NCBI GenBank assembly: GCA_014084085.1
Contig: NPFB01000067.1
Coordinates: 117,207-165,084 of the forward strand
Direction: 5' to 3'
Source of the DNA: Hondaea fermentalgiana
Taxonomy: Eukaryota; Sar; Bigyra; Thraustochytrida; Thraustochytriidae
DNA length: 47,878 bases
Shown: positions 37,378-44,204 of the stretch, one piece after another
Position numbering within the stretch: position 1 is the first letter of the stretch
Layout of the letters: each line of letters opens with the position of its first letter
The notes under the pieces: generated by a model
Seen by the model: only the letters and a program-made list of their open reading frames with translations
Databases searched by the model: none
Told to the model about the DNA's origin: nothing
Translations under genes and position numbers: made by a program

Positions 37378-37437
37378 CTGCTGCTGCAGCTCCCGCTGCT
37401 GCAGCTCCCGCTGCTGCAGCTCCTGCTCCTGCTCCCG
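37378..37437. repeat. 15-bp CTGCTGCAGCTCCCG tandem repeat
   Basis: Three near-perfect 15-base units then degenerate CTGCTC units, about 50 bases upstream of the PP4C start codon. Each unit contains the palindrome CTGCAG. Confidence 0.85.
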
Positions 37438-37591
37438 GTCGACGAGGCGCTCGCTGTTATGGCGGACGCGCCAGGCTTCGCTTCAGGCGGCGACTCTCCG
37501 CTCCCGCTCCGCTGCGCGCGGCAGCGAAGGAGGGAGAGGCGGCGAGGCGGCCGTCGAACGGGGGCGCGCTCCGGCACGCGCGGTGGTCGCG

Positions 37592-37691
37592 NNNNNNNNN
37601 NNNNNNNNNNNNNNNNNNNNNNNNNNNNNNNNNNNNNNNNNNNNNNNNNNNNNNNNNNNNNNNNNNNNNNNNNNNNNNNNNNNNNNNNNNN
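37592..37691. other. Assembly gap (100 N)
   Basis: Exactly 100 undetermined bases, the conventional length for a gap of unknown size. The flanks are extremely GC-rich (GGCACGCGCGGTGGTCGC on the left, GGGCGCGCGCTGCTGCGC on the right), which probably caused the break. Linkage across it depends on scaffolding. Confidence 0.98.
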
Positions 37692-38263
37692 GGGCGCGCG
37701 CTGCTGCGCTCGCGGTCGGCTGCGCGGGCGTGCGGGCTGCTGGCGTCGCGGAGGCCGGCGGCACGTTTCTGCGCCGAAGAGGTTTGTTTGCTCCAGGGGG
37801 CCCCTCCCCAACGATTGGCCCTCTCTCGCGCGGACGCAGGGGCAAAATCGTTCGACTCTCGCTCCGGGCAGAATGGTTTTATGAAACGCTCAGATGTTTT
37901 TTTTTTACCTCCGCAGTGCGGTGCAGCACAAGCGTCCTTGCGCGCTCTCTTCTCCCGCGCGGAAACTCCGGCCGGCGAAAGGAGGTCAACTTGCACCAGC
38001 CATAACGAGACCTCGAGTCGCCGCAGAGTCGAATGCGGCGCGGACACGAACGGCCCTGGCGGTCAGCCACCAGCGACCAGGCAGCCACGCAGGCAATCAG
38101 CCAGGCAATCAGCAGCAGCTAGCTAGCCTCGGGGCACAGTCGCAGCAAACTCGCAACTCAGGAACGTCAGAAAGGAAAAGAAAATCTCGGCACAGGCGAA
38201 GGAAGGAAGAGACGGATTGTCAGCGGCCGACTGCGACTCGGACTGACAGTGAACACAAGCAAG

Positions 38264-38812
38264 ATGCCGATGACGACGCGCATTGCGACGCAGTATGCTC
38301 GACCCGCCGTCGGCATGGGACTTGCCGGAGCGGCGATTTACGGGTACAGTCAGGTCTTCCACGCCGATATGCTGGCGTCTTCGTTGGAGCTCGCGCCAGC
38401 GGTCCTCTTCGGCGCAGCGTACTTTGTCAAGGATAAGCCATGGGGCATGCCGCTCATGATTGGGGCCGTCGGACTTGGCGCAATCGGCGTCGTGACGCAC
38501 CAAGCGCTCAACAGTCTGACCCCACAAGTCCCCGCCCCCGCCACAAAAGACACCACCCAGGAGGAGAGCGCCAAGGCAACCACCACCCGGGGAATCCCGT
38601 ACGACAAACTTATCTATCTGGCGCCCATCGCAGTGGCGCCCATCGCCCACAATCTGGTCACCATTGCAGGGGCGCAGAGTAATTTCGCCAAGGCGAAACC
38701 ATTCTTGCTCGGTGCTGTGGCCATCACGTTTGGTGCCGTCGCGCAACGCGTGTATCTCATGGACGATGCGGGCATCGACAGCGGCCGTGCTGTTTGGGGC
38801 CAGAAGCATTGA
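38264..38812 (+). CDS. Small multi-pass membrane protein
   Basis: 182 residues, unrecognised. There are four to five hydrophobic segments: VGMGLAGAAIYGYSQVF, LELAPAVLFGAAYFV, MPLMIGAVGLGAIGVV, LIYLAPIAVAPIAHNLV and FLLGAVAITFGAVAQRVYL. A hydrophilic Thr/Pro/Lys-rich loop (PAPATKDTTQEESAKATT) separates the first three from the last two. The halves may be a weak internal duplication. The N-terminus MPMTTRIATQYARP is basic and Ser/Thr-containing, so mitochondrial targeting is possible. I chose ATG 38264 because the frame upstream extends only to a GTG. It is intronless. Function is unknown. Confidence 0.75.
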   Translation: MPMTTRIATQYARPAVGMGLAGAAIYGYSQVFHADMLASSLELAPAVLFGAAYFVKDKPWGMPLMIGAVGLGAIGVVTHQALNSLTPQVPAPATKDTTQEESAKATTTRGIPYDKLIYLAPIAVAPIAHNLVTIAGAQSNFAKAKPFLLGAVAITFGAVAQRVYLMDDAGIDSGRAVWGQKH

Positions 38813-38853
38813 CCTAGAAATCAGATGTAGAGACACACAAACTGATCATGTAA

Positions 38854-40998
38854 TTATTTGTCTACACCATTACTTTCTTCCATTCTCACTTTGTCACCAA
38901 CATTATCGTGATGCTCAACTGCATGTTCCAAGTCTTTCTCCTTTTGTTTTTCTTTTTCTTTCTCTTCTTCTTGTCCTTCTTCTCCTTCGGCAAAGGTACT
39001 TGTTCTGGACAAAGTCTGTCTCGGTGAGTCCACGTGGCGACGTGTGGAAGCCCGCTTGAGCGAAAGAAATTGGGTCGTGAGAGCTGCATCGATTTGTTTC
39101 ACCAGTTGCACTGTCGCGTCCTTTGCCTCGGGCGCTGTGTCAGCAGATCCAGGCTGCTGACCAAGCTGCACCAATTGACGCCGCAGACGCTGCAAAAGCG
39201 TAGGGTCAGGAGACGCTTCAGAAAGTGCAGACTCTGCACGAGCAGTGAGCCGGGCTCGCTCAGCCGCTGCCGACTCGGGTCCGAGTTCGAAGTCGCCATG
39301 AACCTTTGAAGTCCACAGAGAGAAGGCCCGTAGCTTGGTGAGAATACGACGTTTTGTAGGATTCATGAGGGCAAGCTCTTGGTCTGCGAGCGTAGCAACT
39401 CCTGCCAAATGTGGCATGCAATTTTCCAACCGTTGGTGTGGGTACATGGACCGGTTTCGGTTCGCAGAGATCGAGGCATATAGCACTTCGAGACATTCGT
39501 GCAGCGTGTATTGAAAAATGGAGTCCTTTCTCGAGGCTTGCGCAAGCATGGCCTCGAGACGGCGGCAGTGCAAGTAGAACTCATGCACAGGGTACAGCAT
39601 GGCCGGGGTAAAACGGTGTTTTACCAGCGTGGCACGTGCTGCATGGACTTCAGCCACCCAAGCTTTGGCAGTTTCGTCACGACACAGGTGCAAAGCAATA
39701 CTTCGTGCCGGCGGAGACCTATAAGGATCGCGAAAAGTTTTGTCCGCATACCATGCTGTCAAAGGTGCAATGAAGAGCCCAATTCCCAATGCGCCTGCAT
39801 TGAGAGCAATCAAGAGTGGCGTTTGCACCGAAACAACCGCTAACGCAGAGTGAACTCGCGCCGCCGAGAGTGACGAGAGATATGCATTAAGAAAGAAAGT
39901 CCACGCGAAGACGCAGCCTAGATGGTGGGCAAGACGAGAGCGATATGTGCGACGAACCATGGTGACAACGCCTGCGCAACATGCGAGGATGCTCAGACAT
40001 ACGGACAGCTCAGTTTCGTACGCTGTCAGTGTCTCGCAAAAAATGACGAGCAAAATTTTCCAAGCTGCCATCCATGTGCGTGTATGGTGCGCACCACTGC
40101 GAAAGAGTGTGACTGCACGAATGTGGTCTGTGGCCCACTCTTTGCCCACGTGAAGAACCCATTCGACCTCCTTTTGAAGGTAATAGCGCTCCTGTCTTTC
40201 TTTCTGTGAGCCCAATACGAGCGTCGATGCGTGACGTTGCTGTTGCAAGAGAATCCACGCGCCAAGACCAAGACCCGGCACGCCCAAATACCAAACGCCT
40301 GCGCGTGACGCGTCGCAGGTCATGAGTAGCGCCGGCATGACAAGAAGATCTCCCATGGCATACATTCTGCAGCGCGCCTCAAGTTTGCGTCCTAGTGGTA
40401 AGCGTGAGGCAATGAAGGCGAGCCAAAAGCAGATCATCGTTGTGACAAGAAGAATCCACTCTGACCAATAGACGATGAACTTTAAACCTGGAATCGCATT
40501 GAAGAATTGCAAGGCTGACCAGCCATCGAGACTGAAGACGAGAACCGGGCTTGAAATGCGGAGCCAAAAGGACGGCAGCTCCCATCGCTGCTGTTGACGC
40601 CACATGAGTGCAAGGATCTGTAAATGATCCATGAAGGCAAGAAAAATGGGCCAAGACAGCGGTCGCAACGAAGCGCGATGAGGCTTACGTCTGGCCTTCG
40701 CTGTGTCGATGCTGCTGGTCTCGGCATGATTGAAATTGTTGTTCGCGGTGCCAAAAAAAGGTGGCTCGAGCCATCTTTTGGCCCGAGGCTTGTCGTGCGC
40801 AACACTCTTCGGTTGTCCTTCTTCAAGTGCGGCGATGTCCACGGTGCCGTGAACGGTGCTTGTGTCCCCGACAAGCGCGGACCGTGGCACGATTTGCGAG
40901 GTTTTTGTCGTAAGTCTGCCACCCCCCGCCGACAGCTTCCGACTCGAGCTCCCGACGGAGCGTCGCCTGCCCAAAGCGGGCCAAGACGGCCTCGGCAT
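38854..40998 (-). CDS. Polytopic membrane protein with cytosolic charged tail, unknown family
   Basis: 714 residues. The N-terminal ~120 residues are basic and polar. About seven to eight hydrophobic segments follow, among them FIVYWSEWILLVTTMICFWL, GVPGLGLGAWILL, AAWKILLVIFCETL, LSVCLSILACCAGVVTMV, LGCVFAWTFFLNAYLSSL and LIALNAGALGIGLFIAPL. After the last helix comes a ~300-residue soluble tail ending in a Glu/Lys-rich run (EEGQEEEKEKEKQKEKDLEH) likely to be coiled coil or disordered. I chose ATG 40998 because the frame extends only to a GTG at 41022. I see no transporter or channel signature. It is convergent with the 182-residue gene, 41 bases away. The C-terminal membrane module may be a lineage-specific family. 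Confidence 0.75.
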   Translation of the reverse strand: MPRPSWPALGRRRSVGSSSRKLSAGGGRLTTKTSQIVPRSALVGDTSTVHGTVDIAALEEGQPKSVAHDKPRAKRWLEPPFFGTANNNFNHAETSSIDTAKARRKPHRASLRPLSWPIFLAFMDHLQILALMWRQQQRWELPSFWLRISSPVLVFSLDGWSALQFFNAIPGLKFIVYWSEWILLVTTMICFWLAFIASRLPLGRKLEARCRMYAMGDLLVMPALLMTCDASRAGVWYLGVPGLGLGAWILLQQQRHASTLVLGSQKERQERYYLQKEVEWVLHVGKEWATDHIRAVTLFRSGAHHTRTWMAAWKILLVIFCETLTAYETELSVCLSILACCAGVVTMVRRTYRSRLAHHLGCVFAWTFFLNAYLSSLSAARVHSALAVVSVQTPLLIALNAGALGIGLFIAPLTAWYADKTFRDPYRSPPARSIALHLCRDETAKAWVAEVHAARATLVKHRFTPAMLYPVHEFYLHCRRLEAMLAQASRKDSIFQYTLHECLEVLYASISANRNRSMYPHQRLENCMPHLAGVATLADQELALMNPTKRRILTKLRAFSLWTSKVHGDFELGPESAAAERARLTARAESALSEASPDPTLLQRLRRQLVQLGQQPGSADTAPEAKDATVQLVKQIDAALTTQFLSLKRASTRRHVDSPRQTLSRTSTFAEGEEGQEEEKEKEKQKEKDLEHAVEHHDNVGDKVRMEESNGVDK

Positions 40999-41484
40999 TG
41001 CTTTTCGCCGAGCGGCGCGCACGCCAACGTCGCGCGCGCTCGCCGGACGCGCGCGAGTGAAGCGAGTAAGTGTGACTGCTGTGTATTTGCTTGGTTCTGA
41101 GACCCGAGATACGAAAGAATAGGCTGTGATAGATTAACGTTCGCATCAATGCAGCGCACACCTATCCGTTGTGTCCAAGCAGAGTATTGTTTGTAGTAAT
41201 AAGAGCAACTACCTACCTACAGCCACGCGCGTGTTGCATTTGTTGACCTTGCGGCCGAAGAGAGCGAGCAGAGGCAGAGAGGCAAAGTCTGGGCTCGTGG
41301 GCGCTCGCATCTTCGCCGCTTGCCATCTGGCTGTTTCCCGGGCTGCCTGTCTATGGTCCTCAGCGTCAGCCCACGCTAGCTGCTTGACCACCCAACCACA
41401 CCAACCTCCCCTTTTCCCCCTTCCCCTCGTCTCTAGCCACGTTGGCGCGCTCCGCGATCGTCCCTTTTCTTCCGCGCTGCGCTT

Positions 41485-41521
41485 CGCTGCTCTGCTCTGC
41501 TCTGCTCTGCTCTGCTCCGCT
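41485..41521. repeat. CTCTG pentanucleotide repeat
   Basis: About six CTCTG units in the shared upstream region. Confidence 0.85.
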
Positions 41522-41848
41522 GCAGACTTCCGCTCTGCTGCAGACGCCCTCGCGCGAGCGGTGCGGCCTCGGGCGGCGCGGCCCCTTCCCGTCGAGTCGA
41601 GGCGAGCGTCGCGAGGAGCGTCGAAAGCCTGCAAGGCAAAGCAGCGAAGAAACGCAAAGCGAGCGAAAACAGCGGCGGCGCGCCCGAGTTTATCGAGCAC
41701 ATTGCAGACCCCGAGCGGCGCTTTGCACGCGCGAAACGAAGAGCGCGAGCAGCGGCTGCACAGCTGCACGGCGCTGCACAGCACACCGCGGCAGACCCGC
41801 GAGCGCCCGAGCGCGGCAGCGAGCGCGAGCAGAGCGCGGCGACGCGGC

Positions 41849-41892
41849 GTGGCGAGGCGCGGCGAGGCGCGGCGAGGCGCGGCGAGGCGCAG
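41849..41892. repeat. GGCGAGGCGC decamer array
   Basis: Four exact 10-base units plus degenerate flanking copies, ending about 65 bases before the FAM210-like ATG, so probably within the 5' leader or core promoter. Confidence 0.9.
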
Positions 41893-41956
41893 CGAGTGGT
41901 GGCTCGGCGAGGTCTAAAGCTGGAGGATCGAACGAGCTCGCGGAGCATCGGCGAGG

Positions 41957-42853
41957 ATGAGCGCGCTGCGGTCGCTGCGGTCGCTGCGCGCGACGCGCGC
42001 GACGCGGGAAGGCCTCGCGAGGACGGCCGGCGTGCTCCGCGCGCGCACGCTGACAGCGGCGGCAGCAGCCTCGGGCGAGGCCGTGCGCGGCCTCGAGGGC
42101 CGGAGGTCGAACACCGCGTGGCCTGAGGCGAGGCGGGCTTACAGCAGCAAGTACGCCGAGGCACCGGCGCTGGGGCTGCTCGCGACGCAGCATCGCGCGG
42201 CCGCGAGCATTACCGGGGCGCGGGCGTTCTCCACGGGCGCAGGGCCTTCCGGAGGAGCCGGCAAGAAATCGAGCGAAGACGAAAAGAACGCCAAGAAGGA
42301 CGCGCAAAATGGGACGACGACCATCGCCGGCGTGGTCCAGGACGCGCAGAACATGGCGTCGAACGTGAAAGACGGTGCCCAGAACATGGCATCGAACGTG
42401 AAAGATGGTGCCCAGAACATGGCATCAAACGTCAAGGATGGCGCGCAGGCGGCCATGAACACGGCCTCGGACATGCGCGATGGAGCTCAGGCTGCCATCG
42501 ATCAGGTTCCGGTGAGCCGCATCAAGGCGCTGATTCGCGACTTTGGCCCCGTTGCAATCGGTGTCTACGGCGGCATCTATGTGGGCACCCTTGGTCTTCT
42601 GTATGGCCTGGTAGAGGCCGACATTGTTGGAGCCGGAGATGCGATTTCTGTTTTGAAGTCCACCGGCCTCAACCACTTTGTCGACATGGACAAGATCAAC
42701 CCGCGCATGGGAAATTTTGCTGTGGCTTGGATCCTCACAAAATTTACTGAGCCACCGCGTCTTCTCTTGGCACTTGCCGTCACGCCGCGAGTCGCCCGGG
42801 CCATCGGCTGGGCTCCTCGAAAGCGGGACAAGGATGGTAATGCCGTACACTAA
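41957..42853 (+). CDS. FAM210/DUF1279-like mitochondrial protein with 11-residue repeats
   Basis: 298 residues. The N-terminal ~100 are Arg-, Ala- and Ser-rich without acidic clusters at the start (MSALRSLRSLRATRATREGL), a typical mitochondrial presequence. Residues about 130-176 carry three exact 11-residue repeats, AQNMASNVKDG, plus a fourth 14-residue variant (AQAAMNTASDMRDG), resembling the amphipathic 11-mers of LEA proteins and apolipoproteins. The C-terminal ~100 match DUF1279/FAM210: RIKALIRDFGPVAIGVYGGI, a hydrophobic helix (YVGTLGLLYGLVEA), then NFAVAWILTKFTEPPRLLLA and TPRVARAIGW. In animals FAM210A/B are inner-membrane proteins affecting mitochondrial translation and metabolism. 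The amphipathic segment may lie on the membrane. It is intronless; ATG 41957 starts the presequence. Confidence 0.87.
   Translation: MSALRSLRSLRATRATREGLARTAGVLRARTLTAAAAASGEAVRGLEGRRSNTAWPEARRAYSSKYAEAPALGLLATQHRAAASITGARAFSTGAGPSGGAGKKSSEDEKNAKKDAQNGTTTIAGVVQDAQNMASNVKDGAQNMASNVKDGAQNMASNVKDGAQAAMNTASDMRDGAQAAIDQVPVSRIKALIRDFGPVAIGVYGGIYVGTLGLLYGLVEADIVGAGDAISVLKSTGLNHFVDMDKINPRMGNFAVAWILTKFTEPPRLLLALAVTPRVARAIGWAPRKRDKDGNAVH
42344..42484 (+). repeat. 33-bp tandem repeat encoding AQNMASNVKDG
   Basis: Three 33-base copies (42344-42376, 42377-42409, 42410-42442) with a few synonymous differences and no amino-acid change, then a diverged 42-base copy. Synonymous-only differences suggest the peptide sequence is maintained by selection or that duplication is recent. 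Confidence 0.92.
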
Positions 42854-43163
42854 GTAGAGACCCGAGTCGAGTCGCGTACGTAGTAGACCAAGGCAAACGA
42901 GACACGAAAAACAAAATTCACCACCCACTACAACACTACATTTACACAGCATAAAGCAGAGCGTGGGCGTGCGCGCCGAATGAACGAATGAATGAATGAC
43001 TGGATAAAATAATAATATTTCAAAAAGGAAAGCAAAGAAGCCCATCCGGTACCAACAAATCAAGTCTCCTGGGCATTCTTGTTCAACGAATGGACAAATG
43101 TGTGCGCCATGCTCGTCTCGGTGGTGGTGCATATGGCAGATGGGTAGAAGTGAGGATGAACCA
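42854..43163. other. Tail-to-tail spacer with GAAT repeats
   Basis: Between the convergent FAM210-like and four-helix genes. It is AT-richer than the coding regions, with a GAGTCGAGTCG motif (about 42863-42876) and GAATGAAC/GAATGAAT units (about 42978-43000). No gene is seen. Confidence 0.5.
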
Positions 43164-43865
43164 TTAGACAAGAGACAGAATCGCAGGGTTTTCTGGCGAC
43201 GAAACGTTTTTGGCGGCTGTTGCGCTCGACTGGCCATCGTCTGCAGAAATGGCTTCGTCGCTTTCTTGGGGGCGGATTCCGCTCCGACTGTTTGCATAAA
43301 AGGTCTCAACGTCCGACTTGACGCCATCCTCGGAAATGTTCAAGGACGGGTTGCGGCCACGGCGGATTTCCTTGGCAACTGCGCTCTCGTGTTTACGTTC
43401 ACGCATGACCCGGTTCCCACAGACCCCAACGAAAAGGCCGAGCGCAGCCGCCGCAAAACAGAGAGCGGCGGTGAGCAGCAGGCGTACTCGTGGATCGACG
43501 CCAACGTCCGTGAGGTTCTGGTCGGCCAGATGCTGCTCATCGAGGGCTGCCAAGACAAGCTGGACGCCGACGAAGAGAGCTGCCGCAACGCTGGTCGTTT
43601 CGAAGAGCGCAAAGACGAGCATCGCCGCGCGGTTGGGCGTCATCATGCGCGAGGCCGCCAGGATGAGGATGCCGAGGCTCGCCACGGAGGCCGCTAGCGC
43701 CGCGAGCGCTATGGCCTGCACCGTGGTCGGCCCCCAGCCCGGCCCGTCGACGCCGTCGCCGCGCGTGATGATGAGGCCTACGCCGGCCGCCGCGAGGCCG
43801 GCCTGCAGCATGCCCAGCGCCGCCGTCGCGCACGCCGCGTTGCACCTGCGCGCGGCCCTCCGCAT
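43164..43865 (-). CDS. Four-helix membrane protein, unknown family
   Basis: 233 residues with four hydrophobic helices: ALGMLQAGLAAAGVGLII, IALAALAASVASLGILIL, LVFALFETTSVAAALFVGVQ and LLLTAALCFAAAALGLFVGV. The topology recalls tetraspanin/claudin-like proteins, but the diagnostic CCG or W-GLW-C-C motifs are missing. The loop between helices 3 and 4 is short with one sequon (NLT). The cytosolic tail (about 70 residues) is Ser-rich and acidic. I chose ATG 43865 (MRRAARRCNAAC) because the frame upstream goes on only to GTG codons. It is intronless and divergent from the chorismate-lyase-like gene. Confidence 0.75.
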   Translation of the reverse strand: MRRAARRCNAACATAALGMLQAGLAAAGVGLIITRGDGVDGPGWGPTTVQAIALAALAASVASLGILILAASRMMTPNRAAMLVFALFETTSVAAALFVGVQLVLAALDEQHLADQNLTDVGVDPRVRLLLTAALCFAAAALGLFVGVCGNRVMRERKHESAVAKEIRRGRNPSLNISEDGVKSDVETFYANSRSGIRPQESDEAISADDGQSSATAAKNVSSPENPAILSLV

Positions 43866-44204
43866 CCTCGCGCCTCGCTCGCTCGCTGCCGCCCTCGCGC
43901 CCTCGCTCCCTCCCTCGCTCGCGCGGCGCGGGCGAGCGGGTTTGCCGCGCAGCCTCTCCTCGCTTCCCTCTCCTCTCCTCGTCGCAGTTGTGATTCTCAC
44001 TTCCACGAGTGGCCGCCATCGTCGAAGAGACTTTCTCTCCTCGTCGCGTGTGCTTTGCGTGTGCGTTGCGTGTGCTTTGCGTCTGCTTTGCGATCCTCGT
44101 CAGGTCTCCTCCGCGGCCTCTCCGCGACGCCTCCGCGCGAGACCTCGGCGGCGCGGGAGGAGAAAAGGCCGCGGGCGGGGCGGGAATGGAGAGCGTGAGG
44201 TGCG
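43866..44204. promoter_or_regulatory. Head-to-head intergenic region
   Basis: Shared upstream sequence of the four-helix and chorismate-lyase-like genes. It has CTCGCTCG patches near 43880-43925 and a TGCTTTGCGTGTGCGTTGCG-type direct repeat (about 44049-44092). No gene is seen. If the downstream gene starts at 44565 instead of 44205, this region is about 700 bases. Confidence 0.45.

Larger units (their letters stand above)
37330..38263. promoter_or_regulatory. Head-to-head intergenic region interrupted by an assembly gap
   Basis: Upstream region for PP4C (minus) and the 182-residue membrane protein (plus). It has a CTGCTGCAGCTCC repeat (37378-37437), very GC-rich flanks around the N run, and an AGGCAATCAGCC-type short repeat (about 38080-38115) just before the downstream gene. 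No gene is supported here, but the gap has unknown true length and could hide one. Confidence 0.5.
40999..41956. promoter_or_regulatory. Head-to-head intergenic region with CTCTG and GGCGAGGCGC repeats
   Basis: Upstream region of the polytopic protein (minus) and FAM210-like gene (plus). It contains CTCTG pentamers (41485-41521), CTGCAGAC repeats (41519-41548) and a 10-bp GGCGAGGCGC array (41849-41892) just before the FAM210-like start. Long open frames exist on both strands, but they are compositional artefacts of GC-rich sequence. No gene is supported. Confidence 0.5.

Noticed and set aside
37178..38047. Frames spanning the N block
   Set aside because: They are open only because N codons are not stops.
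41171..41917. Open frame of 248 codons before the FAM210-like gene
   Set aside because: Its start is in AT-rich spacer and it reads through CTCTG and GGCGAGGCGC repeats. It has no domain and overlaps equally long frames on the other strand.
42425..43327. A 300-codon minus-strand frame opposite the FAM210-like gene
   Set aside because: It is antisense to a recognisable domain and has no features of its own. The DUF1279 match is on the plus strand.
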